Assembly (NCBI GenBank): GCA_019802505.1
Contig: JAFMOC010000038.1
Location: 2,537,001-2,601,000 of the forward strand
Source of the DNA: Corydoras sp. C115
Lineage: Eukaryota; Chordata; Actinopteri; Siluriformes; Callichthyidae
Length of the DNA stretch: 64,000 nucleotides
Direction: 5' to 3'
The translations under genes and the position numbers were made by a program. A model generated the notes under the pieces. That model was not told the origin of the DNA, searched no databases, and saw only the letters and a program-made list of their open reading frames with translations. Each line of letters starts with the position of its first letter. Position 1 is the first letter of the stretch. Shown one piece after another: positions 19,281-32,660 of the stretch.

Positions 19281-19314
19281 ATGGGATGAGCACTAAATTA
19301 GAAGGGATTGGGGG

Positions 19315-19622
19315 ACCAATCCAGGACAGGGCACCAATCCATTGCGGGGCAAATATTCATGTGCATACACACTGTAGAGGGGCAATTCAGATATAGCAAC
19401 ATGAAGCAGCCAATTCACCTTGAATTTATGTTTTTGGACTGTGGGAGCCCCGTGTCCATGTGGGTTTCCTCCGGGTTCTCCGGTTCTCCAAATTGCCCCA
19501 TATATGTATGTGTGTGTATGTGTCTGTGTGAGTGAGTGTGTGCCCAGCGATGGATTGGCGCCCTGTCCTGGGTGTATCTGCCCAGCGCCCGAAACGTTCT
19601 CCCCTGGATGGGCATGGGGAAC
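19315..19622. mobile_element. chimeric V-SINE, two halves in opposite orientation
   Basis: 19315-19448 is minus-strand middle sequence (ccaggacagggcaccaatcc to gtttttggactgtggga). 19449-19622 is plus-strand core and tail (gtgtccatgtgggtttcctc to gggcatggggaacccc). Neither half has a tRNA head. Confidence 0.75.
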
Positions 19623-19718
19623 CCCCCCTCTGCACACTCTGTGCCAGGTGATCCTCCATCAGAGTCCCAGCACCATTCAGCGTTGCCAGGTGGTGGCTCT
19701 GGACTCATTCAGCTGTTT

Positions 19719-20040
19719 CTGATGGCAGGTGTCTAATGAATTGCTCCAGTATCATGATGTCAACGACTGGTCCACAAAACGTTCTTCAGCTGTTGTGGAA
19801 ATGCAAACGGGCAGCCAAAATTGCTGAAGCTCAGCACACAGAAGCACCTTCTGTTCTGTTACCTTGTTTGACTAACCCATGGCAAAATCGACCACTGGAG
19901 GCCTCGGTGCTCCAGCGGCATGACTGGCCGCATCTGCTGAGCTGCGAGCCGAGCGTCCCATTAAAACAGCAGGTGAGGCACAAACTGGCTCAGCAGCCAA
20001 CCCCATACTGCCGCTGCTTTTTAAACGAGTATGAGATGAG
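19719..20040 (+). repeat. unclassified repeat segment
   Basis: The first 67 bp repeat 16925-16990. The rest, GC-richer than its surroundings, resembles no family I can name and ends where a SINE begins. Confidence 0.4.
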
Positions 20041-20043
20041 ATG

Positions 20044-20236
20044 GGGGCAGGGTAGCTCAATGGTAAGGGTGTTGGGCTCTCAATATGAAGGTTGTGGGTT
20101 CAAATCCCAGGTCCACTGAAGTTACCAATGTGGGTCCTTGAGCAAGACCCTTAACCCCTCATTGCTCCAGGGATGCTGTACCAATCCTCGCTTTGTAAGT
20201 CGCTTTGGATAAAAGCGTCTGCTAAATGACCAAATG
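20044..20236 (+). mobile_element. tRNA-derived SINE, same family as 8692
   Basis: Head gggtagctcaatggtaaggg, B box gggttcaaatcccagg, body ccttgagcaagacccttaac, tail ttggataaaagcgtctgct. Well preserved. Confidence 0.85.
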
Positions 20237-23200
20237 GAAATGGCAAATGGAGATGAGAAAGCCTTTAACGTCATCCTCTTTGCCAGAACGGGGGTTGATC
20301 TAGCAATAGTGGTTTTTGGGAGTGGAGGTGTGTTTCACTGGAACACCTGCTGTTTGACAATCGTCTGCTTAAGTTTGAAGCAGAACCTGGAAGCATTGAT
20401 CTTGCTCTGCACCCATTGCCTTTAGGGATTGGCCATGGTCTGGTGGATGCCTGCAAGGGATTAGAAGTGGCGTTTCATGGTGGAGAGGTTCACTGCTGTG
20501 TACTACTACTGCTACATTCCTGGGTTATAGCATTATGTAGCAGGTTCAGAGAAACAATCGCTGGATATGTATATGATGAAGCTTTTCATTGCCACTCATC
20601 ACATAAATCACCACTTTTTAATAAACTTGAGACTTTTTATGCTAAAATGCAAATAAACACATACATACACACCCACACAGCTCTCATTCTCTTCCTCTAC
20701 TGACAAAACAGAGAAGGGACAATAGGAAACAAGTAAAATGCTATATACTATATTTTGCCTCCCTGGATTTGCCTCCCATTCATAAAACAGTCTGACCAGG
20801 GCCATGTTACCACATCTTCCATCATAGTTTGGTTATACAGTAATTAAAACACATAGTAATTAGAGCACAAATGTCAGGGTGTCATACTAGTGAACCCTTT
20901 CTTCCAGCTGGACCATTTTATCTGAATGCTTATTGCTCATTATTAATCACTTCAATTGCTTTATAATCAGACCAACAATTTTGCTAAAATAGATGGATTT
21001 GAGAATGTTAGGGTTCAACATTTGGGTAATTTTATAATTGAACTTGATTCTGTGTCTTATTCTTTTCTGAGCTTCTATAATCCACAGTCATTTAAATCGC
21101 TTTACTTCTAATGAGAATTCAAAAAGCTTATAAGTGTTTTAAAACCTTAATTTATGAAATATGAATCTGTTTTGTAGCATTTCATCACTTAACTCTAAGC
21201 TCTGTATAATAGTAGGGAGAAAGCTGCAAGTGAAAATAGGTTGTGGGTGGAGCAGCACTATTTCAGTAACTCAGTAATGACCTCTAAAATAAGCCAAAAT
21301 CTTAAAGGGCTGGTTCATCTCATATTCATAGTTTGAGGCAGTCCAAAAACACTTGACTTGGCTGTCTTCATTCAAAGTTGTGAGTTGTTGGGCACTTAAG
21401 TTACCCAATTGCATCAGCACAAGCACTCATAAAGACTCCTTACTGATTAACTTTGACATAGCAGCAACAGTTTTACATATTTTCAGAATCAATAGCCATC
21501 ATTATTATCATTACAGCTCTATTTTAAAGTATTGCATACTTTTTTATTAGTTGTTTTGTTGTTGCCTTTTTCGTTTCCTCTCTCGTCCTGTGTGTTTCTG
21601 TGTGTTTCTGTGTGTGTGTTTCTGTGTGTGTGTGTGTACAGTTGGTAGTAAGTTGGACAAAGGAATAAGAGAATGGATTGTTTTTGATGAAGAATGTTCT
21701 TCTTTAAATCCATCTCTGTTTTCCAAAAATCAATACTGCAACCTGGAAACACTTACTTCTGCTCTCACCTTCAACCTCCAAACCCACCCCAGCACTCTCA
21801 CTGCTTCTTTATTTCTCATTTTGTTCATTTCTTTCTCCCCTTTTCTTAACATGAAAAACTGTGTGTGCGTTCAGTGGTGTTTAGTGCAGAGAAAAATCAA
21901 TGAAGAACATTTTCACTCAAAACTGAAAAAAATGCCTCTAAAGAATACAGCTTTTTGACAATTTCACACCTCATTCCTATCACTCTCCACTGTTTTTATC
22001 ATCCTGTGTTTGTCCTTGATCTACCTATTTCAAAAGAGCCAATGTATTCATTTATGTATTTATATTATACAAAGAAGAACATCCTGTATATTAGATCTAC
22101 CTCTCTATCTATTCAGCAATCTATTCAGTGCTTCTTATATTGTATAGACAGTTAAGGCTTGTGAAGGTATTATTTAAAATGTCTTTACCTCTGTAGGGTG
22201 ATGTCCTGACAACTTTTCTTTTTTATGTGGGCTTGAGACCAGCTGAGGGTACACACCACCATCCCCACACCAGTGTAAAGAACTTAGCATAATGAGACTC
22301 GAGCACCACTGACTAAAACAGCATAATTAAAAGGGGAAGAGACTGCAGAGTACAAGTACACAACCATTAGGGCCCCCTGGACAGTCTGCATAGCAGTGAT
22401 GAATAAATAAATAAAGGGATGAAAAAAAGTACAGCACTGTATGTCCTGGATCACCAACACAACAAAGTTGAACATGAGCTTTGCACATTTATTTATTTAT
22501 TTAAGATTAATCAAATGCTTCATTTATATACATATGCATTCAATCGGCTTTTTCAGAATCATAAATTGTAGCAAGTAGGCTATTTTAAAGATTCCTATAA
22601 AACTGCATGTGGAAACTCCCTGAGTTGACATAGCAAACAGGGCACTTTGTTAACGGGTCATTAATTTATAAACTTGCAAGCTGGAATAATGCAATAGGAT
22701 GGAATGGAGGGGTTATAAATGGAGCATATTTTAATATCTTGTTTAAAATGTCATATGTGGTATATATTAATTAACTTGTTAAAAAGGTTCTCATATAGCA
22801 TATGTTTTTAGCAGTCTCAACTTGATAAAAAGTTGCTCATGTTTCCTCCCACAAGGAAAAAGACATAGTCAAATAAACTAAAGATACTAAATTACCCCTG
22901 CCAGCCTGTCCAGTGTATTCAGCTTGTAAAAAGCTGGGAATCCAGTTACATTAATAAAGCTATAGAAATAACAAGTGTTAAAATATGTACTAGTACATAA
23001 GCTAAATATAATCTTTTGGTGTCACAAGTGACCAATAATAACAATCCTTCTATTTCTTGATAACAGTGTTAGTATAAATATTGCTAACACATGGTATTGT
23101 TAAAACAGCTTTTTAGTGGTGTTTCTCAGTGTGAGTACTTCTATACTGAAACCAGACGTTTTGAGTGCATAAGTGCACATTGATAAGCATGGTAACATGA

Positions 23201-23671
23201 AGTGCATTATAAGTATAGCACTCACAATAGTCAAAGAGCTAGGTGTTCAACAATGGACTCTTTATTCAATGGTCACCTTAAAGCTGGTGGAAAATCTAAA
23301 CCATAAATATGCAAGATAAACCTTTACATGCTTTAATTTTACTAGATCCAACTAAAATAACACATCCTGGAAAAATAATGAGCATTAATGAGCATAATGA
23401 GCAAGTAAGCTTTAAAACTAGCAGAAATGTTTGTGGGAGATTTGACAAGTGACCTTTGTTACTTTTAGTAGGAGGAGAACTTTTATGATTAATTTGGAAA
23501 ACTGCTCTTTTAAAAATCCCCACTCTTCAAGGGTTAGTACAGTGTTTTAGTGTGCTAAAATTACAATGCTCATGTAGTGAGTTCATATATTGATGCCATT
23601 TGGGGATAAACCGTTGCCTTCGCCTTTCATTATTAGCTTTGATGCCAATAGAAAAGGACTTCTTGATGCAA
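20237..23671. other. intergenic, no gene recognised
   Basis: Mostly AT-rich unique DNA with a GT/CT-rich patch at 21590-21640. Open frames here are chance or low-complexity. Confidence 0.5.
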
Positions 23672-23683
23672 CTAATTGAACTT

Positions 23684-24030
23684 TCATTCATTCATTATCT
23701 CCCGCTTTATCCTCTATTAGGGTCGCGGTGGGGTTCCCCATGCCCATCCAGGGGAGAACATCTCGGGCGCTGGGCAGATAGACCCAGGACAGGGCGCCAA
23801 TCCATCGCTGGGCACACACTCACTCAGACAGGCACACTCTATATGGGGCAATTTTGAGAATTCAATTAACTTGATCCATGTTTTTGGACTGTGGGAGGAA
23901 ACCGGAGAACCCGGAGGAAACCCACGCAGACACGGGGAGAACATGGAAACTCCACCCAGATGGGGATTCGAACCGGGAATCCCTAGCGCTGAGAGGCAAA
24001 CGTGCTAGCCACTAAGCCACCGTGCCGCCC
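23684..24030 (-). mobile_element. V-SINE copy, full length
   Basis: Duplication CTAATTGAACTT at 23672-23683 and 24031-24042. Forms a head-to-head pair with the next copy. Confidence 0.92.
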
Positions 24031-24139
24031 CTAATTGAACTTGTTTTGAGAAAAAAAAGAGGATGAGTGTTTGTGTGAGTGTTATTTTTTATATTTTTTA
24101 TATTTTTTTTTTTTTATATTACAATAATATTGTAATGGG

Positions 24140-24471
24140 GCGGCACGGTGGCTTAGTGGTTAGCACGTTCGCCTCTCAGCGCTAGGGATTCCCGGTTCGA
24201 ATCCCTATCTGGGTGGAGTTTCCATGTTTTCCCCGTGTCTGCTTGGGTTTCCTCCGGGTTCTCCGGTTTCCTCCCACAGTCCAAAAATTTTCATTCTCAA
24301 AATTGCCCTATATATATGTTTGTGTGAGTGAGTGTGTGCCCAGCGATGGATTGGTGCCCTGTCCTGGGTCTATCAGCCAAGCGCCCGAGACGTTCTCCCC
24401 TGGATGGGCATGGGGAACCCCACCGCGACCCTAATTGAGGATAAAAACGGGAGATAATGAATGAATGAATG
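24140..24471 (+). mobile_element. V-SINE copy, nearly full length
   Basis: Duplication AATATTGTAATGG at 24127-24139 and 24472-24484. A few bases after the core (the aacatggatcaagtc stretch) are deleted. Confidence 0.92.
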
Positions 24472-25071
24472 AATATTGTAATGGTATGAGGTTATTGTTG
24501 GTGATTTTTTATGCATGTCATAGCTGTAGCTGCATTATCTTTACTGCAGCTACAGTGGACCTTCAGGGTGCAGACTTGTGCATCTCGGGTTTGTTTCTTC
24601 AGTAAAGGCATTTATTTTGGCTACACAAGTTATCTATCTGTGATGCAGCTCCTTATACTGCATTTCTGCAACAAGTTTATTTTTTTATTAGCCATAAAAT
24701 AGTTTTTAACATTAATTTAAAATTTGATTTAGACGCAGTACTAAAGGTGTGGGTGTGAAATTTCAAATTTGTGTAGTTGTTTTGATGTTTTCCAAAGATC
24801 ACCACCATTCTGCTTTGGCTCACATGTGCAGTCAGAGTCTATATAACACAATCAAGTTCCAGATGGTTTCAAATCATCAGCTTGTGCAACACAAGGATGC
24901 TGATCTGCTCAGAAAGAATAGAGAAAAGCATTTAATGGATTTCGGTCTGTCTGTCTCTCTTCACCTTCCTTCTCTGCCCGTCTCACTCTCTGTCTCGGTG
25001 TCCCCTGTGAAAACATCTGTTGTTTATCAGTTTTTCTCACTTGCCCCACTTTCTCTCCAGCGGAGCGAAGG

Positions 25072-25278
25072 ATGAGTGTCCTGTCCCGTTGGTTTTCCCG
25101 TCACCTGCTACTGCATCTGGGAGGCAGTCCCCACGGCAACAGCAGCCTGGTCAGAGTCATAGAAACCTCGCAGCAATTGCCAGGATGTAAACAAAGGAAC
25201 GAGACAGATGAGTGGGGGGATCCCAGCAGAGTACCTGACAGAGGGGCAGTGCTAATCCCACTGTTTCATGTGTTATGA
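25072..25278 (+). other. candidate exon or small ORF of unknown identity (68 codons)
   Basis: A good acceptor (actttctctccag) ends 11 nt before an ATG, and the frame runs MSVLSRWFSRHLLLHLGG to a TGA at 25276. The start is amphipathic and Arg-rich, like a mitochondrial presequence, but I recognise no family. Surroundings are GC-richer than average. No upstream exon or RNA evidence; it may be chance or part of a noncoding RNA. Confidence 0.25.
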
Positions 25279-25658
25279 TTTCATTAGCAACATTGCTAAC
25301 ATCTACACCCTCCACCTCGATAGTATTAGCAGAGGAAATGGGATTAGCAACATTAGCAATTCTAAATGTCATGAGTATTATTAGGTGAGAAAACTCAAGT
25401 TTTTGTTCCAAAATTTTAAAGATCAACTTTTTTGATCAGACTTTTTTTGGGTAACATTGGGTCAGTGTAAAAGATGTGTGAGTGAACGCCTGAAAATATC
25501 CATAATTCATGTAGAGTGAGCAGAGGAAATGTGGTAGAGTGCTAATGTCTATATTACAAGTTAGGCAATGGGTATACAGTAGCATATCTGCCAAATGAAT
25601 ATAATAATAATAAAAAATATATATAATTTGGTCTAAACTTTGGTCTAAATTCTGATCT

Positions 25659-26011
25659 GGGCAGCACGGTGGCTTAGTGGTTAGCACGTTCGCCTCTCAG
25701 CGCTAGGGATTCCTGGTTCGAATCCCCATCTGGGTAGAGTTTCCATGTTCTCCCCGTGTCTGTGTGGGTTTCCTCCGGGTTCTCCGGTTTCCTCCCACAG
25801 TCCAAAAACATGGATCAAGTCAATTGAATTCTCAAAAATTGCCCCATATAGAGTGTGCCTGTGTGAGTGAGTGTGCCCAGCAATGGATTGGCGCCCTGTC
25901 CTGGGTCTATCTGCCCAACGCCCGAGACGTTCTCCCCTGGATGGGCATGGAGAACCCCACCGTGACCCTAATAGAGGATAAAGCGGGAGATAATGGATGA
26001 ATGAATGAATT
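25659..26011 (+). mobile_element. V-SINE copy, full length
   Basis: Duplication ATTCTGATCT at 25649-25658 and 26012-26021, with head, core and tail complete. Confidence 0.92.
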
Positions 26012-26021
26012 ATTCTGATCT

Positions 26022-29000
26022 ACCTGTAGTCTATGGTGTTGCTCTATATATTTTTAAAGGTGCCACATTATTAACAATATTTGTATAAAGTACATATTGG
26101 CTGATTTTATGACCCAGGTAGAAATTATTTATTTGGCATGTTTTAGTTCCTCTCGTGCGGCAGTTAGATACATTCATTTAAACTGACATAGTGGCTCTCA
26201 TGCTAGATATGATCGACATATTCCATGATTCGTTGTTATAATTTTAGTATCCACTGATGTCTGAAATAAAGATAGTACACTTCGCCTGGAACTGAACAAC
26301 CTGTCTGGGACACATTTAATTACAATGTCTATTTAATTAATAAAGTATTTAGTCCTGTACACATCTATATTCTGTCAGCCCTTTGCCAATGTCTTAAAAT
26401 TGTCAATGTCCAATCCTATATTTGTGATTCTTACTAGATATTGTAAACAAATGTCTTCTAAACAAATGGAAAGTGGCATTTGTTTTCTGTTTACTTTAAA
26501 TTAATACTTCAAATCAATTTTACTTTAACACTTATCTCAGATTACCGACATTGCTGAAGGATTAACATGCCTGGTGTAAAGGCTTGACAGGCATAGCAAC
26601 AGTAACCAAGGTTGGTGGGACTTACAGAAGGGTCAATTACACTCCCAGTTGGATAGAATGATTACAGTTTGCGCGTGTGTGATTGTGTCATGTTAAAAGC
26701 TTAAGACCAACTTTAACATGGCATCTCAATAGATTGTATCGGTTACATTGCAAACAACAAAAGTGCTAAAAAATGAAATGAAATTGGGGTATATGAATGT
26801 CACAATAAAAACAAAGGAAAATTATCTGGTTATAACACTATTGGTTTTGCTGTCATGCTATTAAATGATCACTTTGTTAAATAATGATTTTGTAGTAATT
26901 ACAAGGTCATTTACTCCACCAATGTTTATCTATCAGTTGGCACAATCCAATATACAAAATACTAAAATATAGTTATATTTAGATAATTATATCAATCACT
27001 TGATTTATGTACTTTACAAATAAATGCAGAGGTTCAGACCTTGGTGTCTCCAGTGGTGGGTGCTGACAATCGTTTGTTGGATCACCTAATCTGTAAATTA
27101 TGGTTATGGCACTTGTATGTTTGGTTACAACTGATGATTGTAACTATGATATATTTCTAATTTATTTTAAAGACCTGTACAGTTAACAGATTTATTCATA
27201 TATTTTACATCCTATAAAAGTAAAAAAAAAATCTTTCCTTTTGGATAAAATGCATAGGGGTGTTGTTTATATTGTATATTTTAAACAGTGCTTTTAACAT
27301 GTACTAGCTGTTCTATGCTGGCTTAGCTGCAGGTGCAGAATTACTTTACATCTGGGACCCCTGCTTGTCTGGTACACTGCTGGAAGTGGTCCAAAAAGAG
27401 TCACCTTTTTCTCTTTTCACAGGAACATCACTTCTCTAACAGTTTCTCATGAAATCATCTGAAAACAAAATAAAAGATGCAAAGATAATAAGTAAGAGAA
27501 AACATAAAATACACAATTTAAAAAATATACAGAAATATGTGAGAAAGATTGAAAGTGAGAAAGATAAAAAACGATACAGAACAAAATACGAGGATGGAGC
27601 ACAATGGGTCTCCAACTCCTTTACTCCAATTTTTAAACTCCTGCTGAGTTTAAAATCGCATGTCGGAATAAGGGGGCTTTTAAAAAGAGCTTCATATTTC
27701 CATTATAGAACAGAGTCACTGTGACCCACCATCAAGCTACACAATAACGCTAACACCCCTCCATCAGACACTCTCAGAGCAAGCTCACTGCATTTAAGGG
27801 CAACTTAGCTTCTATTCAACTGCTCTCCCTCTTCTCTTGCTCACCCCCATATTTAAATGACCACTTCAATTTAGTCTTTAATCTGCTTCACTACATGTAT
27901 TGCAGCCATTGAATTCTAGTGGCTGTTGAATTCCAGCAGTAACATGGCCTTGTTCTATGCAGTGAGGTACTAATCATCACATAAAATACATTTTATCTTA
28001 CTAGGAAATAAATCTCTGTTGTGATCAATAAGCTGGATAGCAAAGCTGTGATATATGTTGCTATATGTGCCAAATGGAAAAGACCACAAAAAATACCTAG
28101 TGCCAAACATTCATTAAATGTTTTAAAATGTACAAAAAGGACGTTGGTTTTAATGGTGTGCCTGATTGGTGGGTGGATTTTTAGCGTCCAAGCACCAGTT
28201 AGACCGGAATCAGTATGTTAATGCAGAAATAATACACCTGGAAACCAAATATTATTCTTAGCTGCTGGAGGTCCTGTTGAGTTAAATGTAGAAGAGCTGA
28301 TCCAAAACGAAATGCAGTGGTGAGTAACAGGATTAAATCAGCAGAGTAATTAAAGCCGTGTGAATAATAATGATGTTAACGTTAATCTCCCATTTAGATA
28401 AGTGTGTGTGTGTGTGTGTGTGTGTGTGTATTAAGCCTGAGCAACTATGAAAGGTGAAACTGACTTCCAGAACACCGTGTAACAGCCCTGAATTTTAAAA
28501 TGGGGTCCTGTCTAGCTCCAAAAATCCACCCCCTGCTCACCTTCCCTTGATTAGTGCCACAGACAGTGCAGCAGTGCACTATAAAGCCTGGATAGCAATA
28601 AGACAAGTCCTGAATTCACTCCAACCTGAAGACTGAAACAGGGAGAAAAAAAAATCCGGTCACAATGGAAATAAATCTGTGTGAAATGAAATGGGGTGCA
28701 TTCATGGTGTAATTGGAAAAGGGTCTCATATAGAGATGCAGTTATTGTTGAAGCCTTGACATCATATTTAACCATTGCACATTACCTTAAGGAGGAATTC
28801 TGGTTTCTTTTACAGGTGGTGTGATGAATAATGATCGCGTGATGATGGTGTAGTACTGCTGTGTCGGTGGTTTGCAGTGGTGAGTGTGCGATAATAGATG
28901 GGAGGATGTGATCCTCTGATGAGGTATGCAATTGTTTGTGTGCTGTGATGGTCTCATGGTGGTTAAATGAGTGTGATATTAAAGGTGAAATGTGGCCATT

Positions 29001-29149
29001 TAATCCATTTTCCCAAATACTGTACGCAAATGCAATCTGTAGTTCATTTGTAGTTGAAATATTTATTTTAATGCTGCTTTATTTACACCCCACTACATGT
29101 CAGAGTAACATGCTGCACTTCACCAAAAACGTTTGGCACCAATCCAAAC
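26022..29149. other. intergenic, no gene recognised
   Basis: AT-rich. Contains (GT)n at 28402-28429 and a TG/ATG-rich patch at 28815-28930. The lysine-rich frame at 27449-27724 looks like chance. Confidence 0.5.
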
Positions 29150-29290
29150 ACTTACTCACACAGACACACACACTATATAGAGGTAATTTATAGCAGTTTA
29201 TTTACCTTGAATACAAGTTTTAAGTCTGTTGGAAAAAGCTCACGCGGACACAGGGAGAACATGGAAACTCCACCCAGATCGGGATCGAGA
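29150..29290 (-). mobile_element. V-SINE relic
   Basis: Keeps acttactcacacagacacac and the core cagggagaacatggaaactc; head and tail absent. Confidence 0.7.
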
Positions 29291-29478
29291 CCAGGATTCA
29301 AACCTGAATCAAGTATGTTTACTTTAGTAATTTATTTAAATAAAGAATATCAATATTTCAATCAATAATTTTGTTTTGAAATTATAGTGGTGCAATGGTG
29401 GCGCAAACATACCAGAATAATTGTATGGTAATTGATGGTGAAATATTGTAATATTTTAATATTGTATTAGTGTGTTGG

Positions 29479-29834
29479 GGCGGCACGGTGGCTTAGTGGT
29501 TAGCACGTTCTCCTCTCAGCGCTAGGGATTCCCGGTTGGAATCCCCATCTGGGTGGAGTTTCCATGTTCTCCCCGTGTCTGCATGGGTTTCCTCCCGGTT
29601 CTCCAGTTTCCTCCCACAGTCCAAAAACATGGATCAAGTTAATTGAGTTCTCAAAATTGCCCCATATAGTGTGTTTGTGTGTGTGTGTGAGTGTGTGCCC
29701 AGCGATGGATTGGCGCCCTGTCCTGGGTGTATCTTCCCAGCCCCCGAAACGTTCTCCCCTGGATGGGCATGGGGAACCCCACCGCGACCCTAATATAGGG
29801 AATATAAGCGGAAGATAATGAATGAATGAATGAA
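29479..29834 (+). mobile_element. V-SINE copy, full length
   Basis: Duplication TAGTGTGTTGG at 29468-29478 and 29835-29845. Confidence 0.92.
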
Positions 29835-29845
29835 TAGTGTGTTGG

Positions 29846-30490
29846 TGATGTGATCGTGGTAAAAACACTGTAATACTGGTTGTTTTTCACAATATGATGG
29901 TTTTACAGTAGTGTGTTGGTGCAAATGTGGTCCGATGTGAAAGACATCACAGATAATCTGTTTTAGTTGTATGTTACTGTCCTTCCTATTCAAGTTACTG
30001 TATGATGATTATAACAAAGATCTCATTCAAGTTATACTTGTTTTATTAACATGATATTGAGTCGAAAGGGTATTGATTTTTCTTCATGGTTATTTTTAGG
30101 TTAGTTTTATTCATTGTTTTTTGTGTTCTTTAGCTGTTTTTTCCTTAAATGTGCGTTAGTTGTCCTTTACGTACTTCTCAGTAATTAATTAAAGGATCCA
30201 GTACAGATTCTTTGGGAAATAGCTGCATGAAGGTTTTGAAGTATGAAGGTTACATGTTGTAATTATATCCCAAGCAACCGCTTTGAAATTTTGCAGTAAA
30301 TGTTTCATTTCCGATAGCAAACTGGACTTCATCGGGATTAGGACTGTTTTCATATTAAAGGCACTATTTGTGAAAAATCTCATTTTATAACCACATTATC
30401 AGGACAGGCTGTGCATAATTCCAAAAACAGTATAGAATAAATATGGAGTGTGTAATTTCTGTCATGTTGTTATTTTTTTGATGTCTCTCA

Positions 30491-30535
<45 letters not shown>

Positions 30536-31454
30536 CACAGAGTCATAGCTTAGGGCAAATTCAGCAGGTTGGCATTTGATTAAACAGAATTACAGAGTTC
30601 ATTTTCTCCCGCTGAGACCACAAGCTTCTGTAACATGTACCACCCACTTACTGTCCTACCAGGTGGGTGGTAATCCCCCCCAACTCATCCAATCTCTCTC
30701 CCTTGGTCTCTTTTACTTGCTATGTGTATCTCTTTTAATGTATCTTTGTTTCTCTCTGCCTCTTCTTGGATCTCTGTTATGTTTAAATGGTGGTAAAATT
30801 GTAATGGCAGTAGTCTGTTGTGTGTAATACATTTGTCAGAATAACTTGCAGAGTTCTTTGTTTACATTAGTCAGTCAGATAAGAGAATGACATTTTTGCA
30901 GTTGATAATTTCTGTGATGAAGTAATGCTCTGTGATGTTGGGTTCACATGGGTACATTTATTTATTTTAATATAAATCACCCAATGTGCACAATAAAATC
31001 TGTTATTATAATCATGACAGTTAATAATATTAGGAGTTAAAAAAGCGACTTCCTTTACACGAAATGAAAATCATTTATTATTATTAATAATCAAATTTGT
31101 AATTATAATCACTGGCTCTATCAATAAACAGAAATCACTTTTTAATTCTTAATATGTACATTTAATATGGTTACTGTATAGAAATATGATATTTGTAATA
31201 AACATTTATTTATGTTACTGTAGATTTTAAAGTAATTTAGCTCTATATTTATAGTAGTGGTCAATAATTGGGCAAGTTCATTAGTTTACTTCACTATATT
31301 TTCATTCATTTTACTTATTGCTTTCAAGTAAAGATAAAAGAGTATATTTTGGTAAGTGCTCTTCAGAATCATTGGGTGCACAATGCACAATTCAATATAT
31401 TATGAAATGGACATTTTAAATTGGTTGACAATCAAAGCAAAGTAAATCAATTTA
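29846..31454. other. intergenic with a (CA)n tract
   Basis: AT-rich; the only clear feature is (CA)n at 30493-30531. Confidence 0.6.
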
Positions 31455-31600
31455 GGCTCAAGTTCAAGAGGCTTTATTGTCATTTCAGATATATATAAAT
31501 ACATGTTGAAAGAAAATGATGTTACTCTAGAAACCAGGTCCAGCACAGAGCACAAGTGCAAACAAAAAAAATATAATGCACATTTAGTGATTACAGTTAA
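31455..31600. repeat. decayed retroelement-tail fragment
   Basis: gttcaagaggctttattgtc, atttcagatatatataaat and ctagaaaccaggtccagcac resemble a widespread teleost repeat; strongly diverged. Confidence 0.4.
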
Positions 31601-31782
31601 GAGCATCGGTTTTCCAGTAAAATGCAATGGCCCCTCGAACTTAATGGATTTAAGTCTCTGAATGTACCAGGTTGGCCCATTAATATATATTCTTCTCAGG
31701 ATACATGTTTGAGATATTTCACCATGACAATGCCAAGATTGAAAAGGTTTGAATTGTGAAAGAATGTTTAAGACAGCATGAG

Positions 31783-31784
<2 letters not shown>

Positions 31785-31868
<84 letters not shown>
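31785..31868. repeat. (TA)n microsatellite
   Basis: About 84 bp of pure TA, among the longest tracts in the window. Confidence 0.97.
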
Positions 31869-31870
<2 letters not shown>

Positions 31871-32625
31871 TTCCCAAACTTTTAAAAGTCTTTTGCTAGA
31901 GAATACATTAAGTAATAGTTTGACTCTTCTTGGCTAAAAACCTGCAACTCTGGGTGAAATAATCACTGAATGGGGTACAAATATTACAGTACGCCTTATT
32001 TAGCCAGGCAGTGTATTCCCTAATATTATTCTGCTGTTTTGTTTTTTACATTTTTTAGATAGAAGCTATCCAACAATGAGTAGTAAGTGGTAATTTAGAA
32101 AAATCCTGGACTTGAGCCTGAAACAGAACCTGCAGCTGGACTTACTCCTGCATTTTCCATAAAAACCTGTAATCACTCCTGCGAGATCAAAGCAGAACTC
32201 ATTGCTTAATTTTGGTTCATTCAGCCAGAGAACAGGTTTTAAATCTTTAACTGAAAGACTATTTACTAATGACAACATTTGGCTTCCCTTTTTTAATGTG
32301 TGGTAAAAATTCAGCTCATGAAACCTCATGTTTACTTCGTGTTTATGTGATGTTGACTTTCACCCTTTTAGCTTGCTCTGAATTTTCGCTCTGCGACGTG
32401 ATCACACACAAATGCTCACTAAATACTCGTGGAATAAACTCTCCAACACCTGCTATTGATGATGTTTTCCTTTCTGCTTCTCATGTACTCTTTTTCTCTC
32501 GGCTTACTCCACTTTCTGCAGTGTGAGATGAAGAGCTTATAATTAATCCTGTCTTCGTTAATCACTTTGAACACTGACCGCTCAGTACTGCACTGTGTGT
32601 GCGCGTGTGCCTGTGTGTTTCTGTC

Positions 32626-32660
<35 letters not shown>

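Noticed and set aside
27449..27724. Lysine-rich 91-codon frame
   Set aside because: AT-rich composition produces Lys/Ile-rich chance frames; no start context, splice sites or family resemblance.
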